A stretch of DNA of 64,000 bases from Tepidamorphaceae bacterium. GTDB taxonomy: Bacteria; Pseudomonadota; Alphaproteobacteria; Rhizobiales; Tepidamorphaceae. The notes beneath the pieces are model-generated. The model saw only the letters and a list, made by a program, of their open reading frames with translations, was not told where the DNA came from and did no database searches. The stretch lies in NCBI GenBank assembly GCA_028279445.1, contig JANQNT010000002.1:62001-126000 (forward strand), written 5' to 3'. Numbering within the stretch: position 1 is the first letter of the stretch; every line of letters starts with the position of its first letter. Positions 1 to 8,511 of this stretch are shown here, piece by piece. The translations under genes were made by a program, and so were the position numbers.

Positions 1-1296
1 GACAATCCGATCGTCAACACCGCACTCGCCGGTGAACATGCCGCCGGCATGATGACCGACTACCGCGGAGCGGAGATGCTGGCGAGCGCGCGGGGCTTTT
101 CCTATCGCGGTGCGGACTGGGCCATCATCTCGATGAAGACGGCCAGCGAGACCAACGCGCCCGTCATCGCCATGCGCAACCAGATGCTGTTGATCGCATT
201 TGTCAGCCTGGTGCTTGTCGCGGCAGCCGGTTTCTTCTTCTCCCGCTCCATCACCCATCCCATGGCCGACGTGACCGAGAAGCTCCGGCTGCTCGCCAGC
301 GGCAACACCAATGTGGAGCTCAGCGGGGCGGAGCGCGGTGACGAGATCGGCGCCATCACCAAGGCTGCGGAAGTGTTCCGCGAGAATGCGCTGGAGCGCG
401 AACGCCTCGAGGCGGCCTCTGCTCAGGATACCGAGCGCGAGCGCGATCGCCAGAAGGCCATCGAGCGGCTGATCGAAAGCTTCCGTGCCGAAGTCGCCGC
501 CGTGATGGAGCAGGTCGCCGCCGCGACCACGGAGATGGAATCGACGGCAGGGGCGCTGTCCTCTATCGCCGACACCACCAACGAGCGCGCCGCCGGCGCC
601 GCGACAGCCTCCGAGGAGGCCTCCGGCAACGTTCAGACCGTGGCCGCGGCATCGGAGCAACTCGCCGCCTCCATCAGCGAGATAGATCGCCAGGTCAGCC
701 AGACCAACGACGTCGTCAAGCGCGCCAGCGACCGAGCGACCACCACCAACGAGCAGGTCTCCTCGCTGGCCGACGCCGCGCAGCGGATCGGCAATGTCGT
801 GGGCCTGATCCAGGACATCGCCGAGCAGACCAACCTGCTGGCGCTCAACGCCACCATCGAGGCGGCGCGCGCCGGCGAAATGGGCAAGGGCTTCGCGGTT
901 GTCGCCTCGGAGGTGAAATCGCTGGCCAACCAGACTGCCAAGGCGACCGAGGAAATTTCACAACAGATCTCAGGCATCCAGGACTCTACCGGATCGGCCG
1001 TGGAGTCGATCGGCCAGATCGCCCAGATCATGGGCGAAGTCGACGAGTTCACCGCCTCCATCGCCGCCGCGGTCCGCGAACAGGGCGCGGCGACCAACGA
1101 GATCAGCCGCAACGTTCAGGAAGCCGCATCGGGCACCCAGAAGGTCGCCGAGAACGTGACCGGCGTGACTCACACGGCCAGCGAGACCAGCCAGTCGGCC
1201 AACCAGGTCACCGAGGCGACCGGCGAGCTTGCCAGACTGGCGAACCGCCTGAAGGGATCGGTGGACACCTTCCTCAACGAGGTTGCCGCCGCCTGA
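1..1296 (+). CDS. Methyl-accepting chemotaxis protein, 5' truncated by window edge
   Basis: The reading frame is open from base 1, so the N-terminal sensor region lies outside the window; 431 residues are visible. They comprise the end of an extracytoplasmic sensor, a hydrophobic segment (about residues 61-80, nt 181-240), a HAMP linker, and a long coiled-coil signalling domain. The chemoreceptor hairpin tip is recognisable near nt 829-900 ([16 protein letters not shown], then GFAVVASEV), the segment that contacts CheA and CheW. The protein should relay a ligand signal to the flagellar switch from the inner membrane. No CheB/CheR-binding C-terminal pentapeptide is evident; the chain ends VAAA. 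A hairpin terminator follows 30 bases after the stop. Ligand cannot be judged from this fragment. Confidence 0.95.
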   Translation, partial: DNPIVNTALAGEHAAGMMTDYRGAEMLASARGFSYRGADWAIISMKTASETNAPVIAMRNQMLLIAFVSLVLVAAAGFFFSRSITHPMADVTEKLRLLASGNTNVELSGAERGDEIGAITKAAEVFRENALERERLEAASAQDTERERDRQKAIERLIESFRAEVAAVMEQVAAATTEMESTAGALSSIADTTNERAAGAATASEEASGNVQTVAAASEQLAASISEIDRQVSQTNDVVKRASDRATTTNEQVSSLADAAQRIGNVVGLIQDIAEQTNLLALNATIEAARAGEMGKGFAVVASEVKSLANQTAKATEEISQQISGIQDSTGSAVESIGQIAQIMGEVDEFTASIAAAVREQGAATNEISRNVQEAASGTQKVAENVTGVTHTASETSQSANQVTEATGELARLANRLKGSVDTFLNEVAAA

Positions 1297-1325
1297 TCGT
1301 AAGCGACCCATGCAACGAACACAGC

Positions 1326-1353
1326 AACGCCCGGCCTGTTGGTCGGGCGTTTT
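1326..1353 (+). terminator. Rho-independent terminator of the chemoreceptor gene
   Basis: An 8-bp perfect stem (AACGCCCG at 1326-1333 with CGGGCGTT at 1344-1351) encloses a 10-base loop and runs into a short T tract (1350-1353). It lies between the chemoreceptor stop and the convergent DUF924 gene and, because the stem starts AA and ends TT, could act in both directions. Confidence 0.75.
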
Positions 1354-1382
1354 GCTTGGTGCTGCGTTTTCCGCGCAGACGA

Positions 1383-1925
1383 TCAACCGGAAAAGCCGCC
1401 GGTCTCCATGTAGGCGATCTCGGCGGGCGTCGACTCGCGGCCAAGAATGCGGTTGCGATGGGGAAACCGGCCGAAACGGCGGATCGGGTCCATGTGGATG
1501 AGGGCGTAGCGGTAGCCCTCCTTGTCGCCCAACGCACGGCACAGATCGATGCAGCGCTCCTGGTGGGAGAGGTCTTCGGCATGCATGAAGGGCATGTAGA
1601 CGAAGCGCCGCTCGATGAGCGGGAAGGCACGGTCGAAGCCATTGTCGATGGCCTGCTCGGCGATGGCGAGCGCCTGGGCGTCGGTGGCGAACATGCGCGG
1701 TGTATCGCGGAAGATGTTGCGCGACATCTGGTCAAGCAACAGGATCAGCGCGAGCGCTCCGTGCGGGGTCTCGCACCAGGCATCGAGCGTGCCGGCCGCG
1801 GCCGCCTCGAGACTGTCCTGAAAACCTTCGCGACAGGCGGTGTCGAACCTGGGGTCGGAAGAAAACCACTTTTCCGACCCGGCCCGCCACCAGAAGTCGA
1901 GCACGTCCAGCGCGTCAGTCGCCAT
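1383..1925 (-). CDS. DUF924 family protein
   Basis: This 180-residue protein matches the DUF924 family: the opening VLDFWWRAGSEKWFSSDPRFD, the central LLLDQMSRNIFRDTPRMFATD, and the FVYMPFMHAEDLSHQERC segment are the recognisable blocks. Members are soluble all-helical proteins with a TPR-like fold and no established biochemical role. A TTG lies one codon upstream, but the ATG at 1925 with a G-rich stretch before it is preferred. It ends 22 bases after the acyl-CoA synthetase upstream of it on the same strand, so the two are probably co-transcribed. No signal peptide or membrane segment is visible. Confidence 0.85.
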   Translation of the reverse strand: MATDALDVLDFWWRAGSEKWFSSDPRFDTACREGFQDSLEAAAAGTLDAWCETPHGALALILLLDQMSRNIFRDTPRMFATDAQALAIAEQAIDNGFDRAFPLIERRFVYMPFMHAEDLSHQERCIDLCRALGDKEGYRYALIHMDPIRRFGRFPHRNRILGRESTPAEIAYMETGGFSG

Positions 1926-1947
1926 CAAAGCCCCCGGGGATCAGCGG

Positions 1948-3744
1948 TCAAAGCCGGTAGTCGCCGACATCGATCTTCTTGAACATGCTGGTATCGATGC
2001 GCTCGAAGCCGTTGGTTTCCGGATTGGCGAAGTAGACCGGATCCTCGCTGCGGCGCGGATCGAAGCCCTCCTCGCGCAGGTCCACCTTACGGACCTTGAA
2101 GGTTCCCGTCACGTCGAGCGCCTTCTGCAGCCGCAGGAAGATGGGCCTGGCGTAGATCGGTAGTTGCTCGGCGATATGCCCGTGCAGCGCATCGATATCG
2201 AGTTCCTCATCACAGGTGATCGCCGCCATCCCGGCACGACCATTGTGGTGGGCCACCTCGACGCCATAGACATTGACCTCGCGCACGCCGGGGAACACCG
2301 AAACCACCTCCTCCACCTCGGAGGTGGAAACGTTCTCGCCCTTCCAGCGGAAGGTGTCGCCGATACGGTCGATGAAATAGAAATACCCCAGCGCATCCTT
2401 GCGCATCAGGTCGCCGGTGCGAAACCAGGCGTCGCCGGGTTCGAACACATCGCGCAGGATCTTCTTTTCGGTCTCTGCCTCGTTGGCATAGCCATCGAAG
2501 CGCTGCGCGGGCTTTGAGGGATCGTTGAGGATGCGCCCGATCGCCTCCCCGACCTCGTCGACATCGCATTCGATGCAATGCCCTTCGACGTCGCGCACCG
2601 GACGCTCCTCGGCGATATCGAACCTGACGATCTTCGTCGGGAAACGGTGCGACAGCCACTTCGGGATACGCCCCACCGATCCGGGCTTTCCGTCCATGTT
2701 GAACAGCGTCACGTTGCCTTCGGTGGCCGCGTACCACTCGATGATCTTCGGAATCCGGAAGCGGGTCTTGAAGTCCGTCCAGATGTCCGGCCGCAGGCCG
2801 TTGCCGTTGCAGAAACGCAGGTTGTGGCGGGTCTCGTTGTCGCTGGTCGGCGCGTTGAGCAAGTAGCGGCACAACTCGCCGATATACTGAAACGCGGTGC
2901 ATTCCTCAGCCACCAGATCGTCCCAGAAACGGCTCGCCGAGAACCGTTCCCGCACCACCGCCGAGCCCCCCACCGTCAGCGCGATGCCGATCGCCAACAC
3001 GCCACCGGCGGTGTGATACATCGGCTGGGCGACGTAGATGCGATCCTCCGGCTGCGCGTCACACACCGCCGAGAAACCGTTCATGATCGCCAGCACGCGA
3101 TAGTGGTTGAGCACCGCCGCCTTGGGCAGGCCCGTGGTGCCGCTGGTGTAGATGTAGAGCGCGGGATCGTCAGTCGTCAGGTCGGGCTTGTGCTTGTCGG
3201 CCAGCCCTTCCTTGGGCATCGCGTCCACCGCCGGAAACAGCGGCTGGCCGCCATCGCCTTCGCCGGCCAGCCAGAGCTTCGGCTTGACCGGCACATGATC
3301 CATCGCGCGGCCATGCGCATCGAGATAGCGCGGATCGAAGATCGTGTGGCGGCTGGGCACGATCGCCATGCAATGGCCAAGCGAATGACCGGTCAGGTTG
3401 GTGTTGAGCAGCGCGACGCGCCCGCCCATGCGGGTGACGCCGAGCCAGATCGCCATGTACTCGGCGCTGTTGGGCATCATCAGCGAAACGGTATCGCCCT
3501 GGCGCAGGCCGATATCGTAGGCCCAGTGGGCGTACTGATTGGCGCGCGCATTGAGCCCGGCGAAGCTGTAGCGCCTGTCCTCCCCGATCAGCGCCACCCG
3601 GTCGGCAAACCGCATGGCCAGGTCTTCGAGCTCATCGGGCAGCGTATGCTCGCGGTTCTTGGCGATTGCCGTGACGCGCTTGAGCGTCCGCAATGCGCCG
3701 CGCAGGTAGGTGACCTCGCTTGCGACGCGATCGAGAATCCCCAT
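1948..3744 (-). CDS. Long-chain/very-long-chain acyl-CoA synthetase
   Basis: This 598-residue AMP-forming enzyme of the FATP/VLACS branch should activate fatty acids to acyl-CoA through an acyl-adenylate. The P-loop-like AMP-binding motif YTSGTTGLPK sits near residues 199-208, followed by the EWYAATEGN block, WFRTGDLM, and RWKGENVSTSEVE with the hinge region that closes over the adenylate. Family length is about 600, so it is complete. An in-frame ATG lies nine codons further upstream, but GGAGGGG six bases before the ATG at 3744 (encoding MGILDRV) decides the start. It is followed on the same strand by the DUF924 gene. Substrate chain length cannot be read from sequence alone. Confidence 0.92.
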   Translation of the reverse strand: MGILDRVASEVTYLRGALRTLKRVTAIAKNREHTLPDELEDLAMRFADRVALIGEDRRYSFAGLNARANQYAHWAYDIGLRQGDTVSLMMPNSAEYMAIWLGVTRMGGRVALLNTNLTGHSLGHCMAIVPSRHTIFDPRYLDAHGRAMDHVPVKPKLWLAGEGDGGQPLFPAVDAMPKEGLADKHKPDLTTDDPALYIYTSGTTGLPKAAVLNHYRVLAIMNGFSAVCDAQPEDRIYVAQPMYHTAGGVLAIGIALTVGGSAVVRERFSASRFWDDLVAEECTAFQYIGELCRYLLNAPTSDNETRHNLRFCNGNGLRPDIWTDFKTRFRIPKIIEWYAATEGNVTLFNMDGKPGSVGRIPKWLSHRFPTKIVRFDIAEERPVRDVEGHCIECDVDEVGEAIGRILNDPSKPAQRFDGYANEAETEKKILRDVFEPGDAWFRTGDLMRKDALGYFYFIDRIGDTFRWKGENVSTSEVEEVVSVFPGVREVNVYGVEVAHHNGRAGMAAITCDEELDIDALHGHIAEQLPIYARPIFLRLQKALDVTGTFKVRKVDLREEGFDPRRSEDPVYFANPETNGFERIDTSMFKKIDVGDYRL

Positions 3745-3979
3745 GTGTCCCCTCCGATCGCGCGCGCCCACAGGCGCCTCTTACCGGACGTGTATCTTAC
3801 ATGAGCACGCGCTGTGCCTGCCTAAGTCGCAGACGTCGATTGTTCTTGGTCTTTGCTCTAGATGGAGAAAATCGCCTGTCGGATCAAGCCTTGGCCCATC
3901 CTGCGGCTTGCGCGCCGGGACAAGATGCCTTAACCGACAGCGCGCCGTGCCAACCCGCATGCTCAACGGGGCCGAGCCG

Positions 3980-4210
3980 ATGCCGCATCATCTCGACGTG
4001 ACCGGGCTGATCTGTCCGCTGCCTGTGCTCAAGGCCCGCAAGGCGATCTCCGGCATCGACGTCGGCGAGACGATGACGGTGGTCGCGACCGATCCGGCAT
4101 CGGTCATCGACTTCCCGCACTTTTGTCAGGAAGCCGGGCACGAACTGGTCTCGCAGCGCGAGGACGGTGAGCGCTTCGTTTTCGAGATCAGACGCGGCCC
4201 GCCGCGCTAG
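3980..4210 (+). CDS. TusA-family sulfur carrier protein
   Basis: A 76-residue protein with the TusA signature: LICPLPVLKARKAI near residues 9-22, where the Cys of the CPxP motif carries a persulfide. The second half ends in a short beta strand (RFVFEIRR). Length is normal for the family. Such proteins shuttle sulfur to tRNA thiolation, molybdenum cofactor or other acceptors; no partner sulfurtransferase (TusBCD, TusE or IscS) is adjacent, so the acceptor is unknown. An upstream in-frame ATG at 3959 would add seven residues. Its stop codon overlaps the stop of the convergent carboxypeptidase gene by three to four bases. Confidence 0.88.
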   Translation: MPHHLDVTGLICPLPVLKARKAISGIDVGETMTVVATDPASVIDFPHFCQEAGHELVSQREDGERFVFEIRRGPPR

Positions 4211-5523
4211 CGCGCCGGACGGGCACGCGGCATCGGCACGCCGCCCTCGGTAACGCCGGCCGGCGGCGCGCCGGCGCCAGCCACCATGGGCTGCTCGTTG
4301 ACCGACGCGATGATCGGGCGTCGGCGCGGCAGCGGGACCGATGTGGGCAAGCTCATCGTGGCGAGCGGATCGGCTTCCAGCCGGCTGTTTGCGCTGACCG
4401 GCGTAAAGGCCGCACGCGGTCCCGCGATGATGGCCGCGATGCGCTCACCGCGCGACGAGCGACGGTTCGAATTGACCACGATCGCCGCTGCGCCGCGTCC
4501 GCCCACCGGATCGAAATTGCCGGAGGCCTGCTGCTGACGCTGCTGGCGTTGCTCGCGCGCGACGGGCGATGGCACATCGAAGCCGAAAGACGCGATATCC
4601 GCGGGGATCGGAACGCGATTGGATCGCGAGCGGCACAGGTGCGGGCGCATGTTGACCGGCGACCGGCCGGACCCGCGAAACGATTCCACATTTGCGCCAT
4701 TGCCGCGAAAGCCGCGCGCGCCCTCGAACGCATTTTCCAGCGCCATGGCCGCCGTCAGGGCCCGCCTGGTGCCGTTGCGCGCGCCCAGCACCACAGCGAT
4801 CAGGTGCCGGTTGCCGCGTTTGGCCGAGGCGACTAGGTTGTAGCCGCCGGCGCAGATGTAACCGGTTTTCATGCCGGTTGCGCCCGGATAGCGGCCGATC
4901 AGCCGGTTGTGCGAGCGCAGCGTCTTGCGGCCGACCTTGATGGCCTGGATGGAAAACAGCGACCGGTACTGCGGAAACTCGCGCAAGATGGCGCGCGCCA
5001 GCACCGCCATGTCACGCGCCGTGGTGTATTGGCCGGCATCATGCAGCCCGTGCGGATTGGCGAAGCGCGTGCCCGACATGCCGAGCTGCCGGGCGGTCCT
5101 GTTCATCTCCGCGACGAACGCCCCTTCGCTGCCCGACACCGTTTCGGCAACGGCGACCGACACGTCATTGGCCGACTTGACGATCAGCATCTTCAGCGCG
5201 CTGGACAAGGTGATCCGCGTGCCGACCGGAAAGCCCATCTTGCTGGGCGGCTTCGACAGCGCGTACTTGCTCATCAGCACCGGGGAATTGGGCGTCAGCC
5301 GGCCCTCGCGCATGGCGATGAAGGCGAGGTAGGTGGTCATCAGCTTGGTCACCGATGCCGGATACCAGCGGTCGTGCGCCCGGTGCGCGTAGAGCACCTC
5401 ACCGCTTTTGAGATCGACAACGATAGCCGGCGCCGCACGGGCCGTCTGGCCGAAACCGGCAACCACCGCCAGAAACAGGCCAAGTGCGATGAGTGCCTGC
5501 AATGTGCGTCTGCGCGGCTGCAC
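4207..5523 (-). CDS. D-alanyl-D-alanine carboxypeptidase, S11/PBP5 family
   Basis: This 438-residue penicillin-binding enzyme removes the terminal D-Ala of peptidoglycan pentapeptides in the periplasm. The three active-site motifs are present: SVTK at about 57-60, SAN at 117-119, and KTG at 219-221. The N-terminus has an RRR stretch and a hydrophobic core ending AARA-AP, a typical signal peptide. After the catalytic domain (ending near residue 270) a Pro/Arg/Gln-rich low-complexity tail of about 150 residues follows instead of a clear PBP5 C-terminal anchor. The start was set at GTG 5523, with GAGGGG ahead; a further in-frame ATG at 5625 would add a Cys/Arg-rich stretch that does not resemble the family. 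Confidence 0.9.
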   Translation of the reverse strand: MQPRRRTLQALIALGLFLAVVAGFGQTARAAPAIVVDLKSGEVLYAHRAHDRWYPASVTKLMTTYLAFIAMREGRLTPNSPVLMSKYALSKPPSKMGFPVGTRITLSSALKMLIVKSANDVSVAVAETVSGSEGAFVAEMNRTARQLGMSGTRFANPHGLHDAGQYTTARDMAVLARAILREFPQYRSLFSIQAIKVGRKTLRSHNRLIGRYPGATGMKTGYICAGGYNLVASAKRGNRHLIAVVLGARNGTRRALTAAMALENAFEGARGFRGNGANVESFRGSGRSPVNMRPHLCRSRSNRVPIPADIASFGFDVPSPVAREQRQQRQQQASGNFDPVGGRGAAAIVVNSNRRSSRGERIAAIIAGPRAAFTPVSANSRLEADPLATMSLPTSVPLPRRRPIIASVNEQPMVAGAGAPPAGVTEGGVPMPRARPAR

Positions 5524-5762
5524 GGCGCGTGCCCCTCGATCCCTGAGTCCGGGGTCCTCCGGGCATCGGCATCCTGCCGCGCCTGCCCGCCATCCGCCGT
5601 TCACGCCGCAACCGCAGCGGCACACACCTCACGGAGGCAATCGGGACCACCCCCGCCGTGTCGCAAATCGGTGGCGTGAATGCAAGGGTCGGGACCCAAG
5701 TATTTCCGCGCTCAGAAAGCGGTCAGGACCGCGGTTCGCACCCTTGCGCGTCGGGCGCAGCG

Positions 5763-7499
5763 TCAGGCGACACTGGCGCCTGTCAACTGCTCCACGCCGG
5801 GCAGATCGTCAGGCGCGTCGTCCTCGACGATGGCGCGCATCGTCACTGTGTCGAGCGGCATCTCCAGGTGGATTTCGTTGAGCTGGTTGTCCGATCCGCC
5901 GGCCCAACGCACCACCTCGCCCCCCAGTATGGTGGCCAGTCGCGCGGCGGCGGCGATCAACACCGGAGCCTCGGCGCTATCTCCGGCCAGCCGGCAACCC
6001 GCACCGTCGGCGCTCTCCTGCACCTCCCGCATCTCGAAGTGCGCGGTGTCGGGGTCCTTGATGGAGGCCTGCACCACGAATTCGGGCTGCTCCTGAAGCG
6101 AGCGTTCCAGCATGGCGGTCAGCAACAACCGGAACAGTTTTCGCGAGGTCGACGGGCAGCCGATGATCGCCGGCAGCGAGTTGAACTGTATCGCGCTCTC
6201 CTCGATGCGCTCCTGCTCGCGCATGTCCCGCAGCCAGGCGGAAATCAGCGTATCCGGCAATACGGTGACCGGCGCCGCATCGGTTGCGGCCATGGTCCGG
6301 TCAAGCAGGATCAGGCAGCAGTCGAACAACTGCCGCATCTCCGCCAGACGCCTGTCCTTGCGGGCAACGGCCTCTTCCAGCGAACGGCGTCGCGCCGTTT
6401 CGTGGCTCATCTCGCTGACCATGCCGGTCACATCGGTGAACTGGATCAGGTAGGCCTGCACCGAACCGTTGGGACGGTGCAGCGGCTGACAGGCGATCAG
6501 ACAGGGCGTCTCCTGGCCGCCCAGGTGTATCGTGCAGGTGCTGGCAAACCGGTCGCGCGACACGATTTCGGCCAGCGAGACCTGCACACCCTCCAGGTGC
6601 AGCATGCCGCCATCGATCTGCGCGGCCAGCGTCTCGTCGTCATCGGCGGCGAACAGGGTCAGCGCGTCCTCGTTTGCAAGCGTGATAAAGCCATGATCGG
6701 AGACAAAGATCGCCGCCCCGGGCATCGCATGCAGCCAGGCCTCGTTGGGACTGAGGTCGCCCGACATGGCGGTGGCCACCGCCGCACGCAACTCCTGCAT
6801 GGCATTGAACAGCCGGCCCAGCTCCGGACCGGCCGGGTTGCGAAGTCCCGTGCCCCGCCAGGTCTGCGGGTCCTGGAGCGTCTCCTCCGCGGCCCGACGC
6901 ATGGCGATCAGCGGCAGCAGGACGAACCAGCCGAAACCGGCCGCAAACGCGACCGCCAGCGGAACCGCGAGCACCGCACCCAGCAGCGCCTCGCCGACCA
7001 GTTCATCCTTAAGTTGTGTCAGTTCCGGCCCGGCGTCATAGCGCACCAGCAGACCATGATCGAGCCGCAGCCTGTCGGCGCTGAGAAAGGTCTCGAAACG
7101 CTCAGCGCCACTGCGCAGCACGTAAGGCCGGACCATCTTCGTCGCCTGGATCCAGGTCAGTTCCGGCTGGGTGCCGAACCGGCTGAGCTCGGTGCCGATG
7201 GCGTCGACGATGACGGCGCCCTCCACCGGCGTGAACCGCACCAGGCCCTCGCCCATCCGGATGATGTCGTAAAGATCGTGGCGGCCGCGGTTGTCGAGGC
7301 TGGCGCCCACCAGATCGGCTACCTTGGCATCCAGCCGCTCGGTCAGATTGGCCTGGCGCTGCTCATGGCTACCGAGAATGACGCCGAGCTGCAGCACGGC
7401 AAGAAAGACAAATGCGCACGCCGCAACGCCCCAGCACAGCCGGCTGCGCAGGAGATCGCGGATATCACGCGGCACTGACGCGTTCTTGCGGCGAGCCAT
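5763..7499 (-). CDS. Membrane sensor, degenerate histidine-kinase-like protein with PAS domain
   Basis: About 578 residues. Two membrane segments (roughly residues 20-42 and 173-200) flank a periplasmic sensor of about 130 residues. A linker, a PAS-like domain (AIFVSDHGFITLANEDALTLF) and a charged coiled coil follow. The C-terminal 150 residues look like the wreck of a histidine kinase ATPase: an N-box-like KLFRLLLTAMLERSL without the usual Asn, ILGGEV, and a final LNEIHLEMPLD. I see neither a convincing phospho-acceptor H-box nor the G1/G2 glycine boxes. It may be a pseudokinase or a signalling scaffold. The ATG at 7499 is chosen; a TTG five codons upstream is possible. No response regulator is adjacent. 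A long inverted repeat lies just upstream. Confidence 0.6.
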   Translation of the reverse strand: MARRKNASVPRDIRDLLRSRLCWGVAACAFVFLAVLQLGVILGSHEQRQANLTERLDAKVADLVGASLDNRGRHDLYDIIRMGEGLVRFTPVEGAVIVDAIGTELSRFGTQPELTWIQATKMVRPYVLRSGAERFETFLSADRLRLDHGLLVRYDAGPELTQLKDELVGEALLGAVLAVPLAVAFAAGFGWFVLLPLIAMRRAAEETLQDPQTWRGTGLRNPAGPELGRLFNAMQELRAAVATAMSGDLSPNEAWLHAMPGAAIFVSDHGFITLANEDALTLFAADDDETLAAQIDGGMLHLEGVQVSLAEIVSRDRFASTCTIHLGGQETPCLIACQPLHRPNGSVQAYLIQFTDVTGMVSEMSHETARRRSLEEAVARKDRRLAEMRQLFDCCLILLDRTMAATDAAPVTVLPDTLISAWLRDMREQERIEESAIQFNSLPAIIGCPSTSRKLFRLLLTAMLERSLQEQPEFVVQASIKDPDTAHFEMREVQESADGAGCRLAGDSAEAPVLIAAAARLATILGGEVVRWAGGSDNQLNEIHLEMPLDTVTMRAIVEDDAPDDLPGVEQLTGASVA

Positions 7500-7528
7500 G
7501 TGCGAATTGTCCAATCGCGCAGGTCCAC

Positions 7529-7595
7529 TAGGCTGTATCGACAGTCAGGATTTGGAGCGTGGTATGCGCCAAATCCTGACTGTCGATACAGCCTA
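7529..7595. repeat. 27-bp perfect inverted repeat (long hairpin)
   Basis: Left arm 7529-7555 (begins TAGGCTGTATCGACAG) and right arm 7569-7595 are exact reverse complements over 27 bases around a 13-base loop. The stem extends on the outside through C7528-G7596 and GGTCC (7522-7526) with GGACC (7599-7603). There is no T tract, and the element sits in front of two divergent genes rather than after a gene. Function is unknown; options are a repetitive palindromic element, a structured RNA leader or a protein-binding site. Confidence 0.9.
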
Positions 7596-7687
7596 GGCGG
7601 ACCGGTCAATCGGGCAATTGTCGCGCGAACGCCTTAGAGCTTGGTTAACCGCGCGTTGACGGGAGTGGCGGATGGCTTCGAGTCAAA

Positions 7688-7738
7688 TTTGATAAGAATT
7701 GTAATAATTCCAATATTAAAATCTGGAATCATTCAAAA
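7688..7738. promoter_or_regulatory. AT-rich intergenic block with dyad, likely promoter/operator
   Basis: The 450-base gap between the sensor gene (start 7499) and the Cys-rich gene (start 7949) holds, besides the hairpin at 7529-7595, this sharply AT-rich block. It contains the dyad GAATT (7696-7700) with AATTC (7706-7710) and a second TGGAATCATTC at 7724-7734. The location ahead of a probable iron-uptake operon makes an iron-responsive repressor (Fur, Irr or RirA type) a reasonable guess, but no exact consensus box is seen. The rest of the gap, 7739-7948, shows no gene I can support. Confidence 0.35.
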
Positions 7739-7948
7739 ACATCGCGATTGACGGCATTTTTGGGCTGTCCTAACGTTTCCGCCGGACCGAGCGTCGACTT
7801 GGAACCATACTCATCCGGAACTTGACTCCGGGCTGCTGGAGGTTCGCATGGGACACGCGGCTGCGCCCACCGCTTCTTGCGGTGCGGGTGCTTTTTGCTT
7901 GCATGCGACGACACATGACACGATGTGCCCACGCGTTGGAGCGGGGCG

Positions 7949-8449
7949 ATGAAGGTCAAGCTGCCGAGTGGCAATCACGCCGGCTATCTCGACCGGCTGC
8001 CCGAGCGACTCGTGGTCAAGGGCTATCGCTACTGGATGGCGGGCTACGAGACCGGTTCGATCGAACCGTGGGAATGCGCCTGGTCGTTCTACTCCAGCGA
8101 ACTTGGCGCCAACGACGGCCGCCGTGCGGTGTCCGATCTGTCCTGTTTTGTGCGCGCGCTGCGCGTGTGCGCCGGTTGCCCGTTGCGCACGTTCCCGCTT
8201 GGCGCCAACCGGCTGTGCCGGGAGGAATGCCTGGCCGCGGCGCTGATTTCCGCCTGCCAGCATGGCGACCGTCTGACCCGCGACACCTGCATCGCGGGTC
8301 TCGCCGGCTGTCCCCATGCCGGTGAGATCGAAGAGACTGCCCGGCTCTACGCCGCAACCCTCGACCGTGTGGGGCAGGTTCTGATGCCTGTTCCCGCCGA
8401 CACGATCGACGAGATCATCGGTCGGCCCGCACAAACCCAGTTCCACTAG
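7949..8449 (+). CDS. Cysteine-rich hypothetical protein ahead of iron operon
   Basis: I do not recognise this 166-residue protein. It has nine cysteines, most in close pairs: SCF, VCAGCP (about 73-77), LCREEC, SACQH, TCIAGLAGCPH. No signal peptide or membrane segment is visible, so the cysteines are probably reduced and could bind iron, zinc or an Fe-S cluster. The start ATG at 7949 has GGAGCGGGG just ahead, which decides against an upstream ATG at 7925. It is followed after 62 bases by the first imelysin gene in the same orientation, so a role in iron handling or regulation is an inference from context only. Confidence 0.7.
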   Translation: MKVKLPSGNHAGYLDRLPERLVVKGYRYWMAGYETGSIEPWECAWSFYSSELGANDGRRAVSDLSCFVRALRVCAGCPLRTFPLGANRLCREECLAAALISACQHGDRLTRDTCIAGLAGCPHAGEIEETARLYAATLDRVGQVLMPVPADTIDEIIGRPAQTQFH

Positions 8450-8511
8450 GGGTCAGGACTTCTCCTGCCGGAAAACGCCCTGAACCCTGATCTGAAAAGG
8501 AGACGTCAATC

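Noticed and set aside
5658..7478. A 606-codon plus-strand frame opposite the sensor gene
   Set aside because: Composition is rich in Arg, His and Gln with no membrane or domain signals; the minus-strand frame shows two membrane helices and a PAS domain.
7529..7595. Reading the long inverted repeat as a terminator
   Set aside because: No gene ends there on either strand and there is no T tract.
7696..7710. Calling the GAATT/AATTC dyad a Fur or Irr box
   Set aside because: It does not match a full consensus of either; only a general regulatory call is supported.
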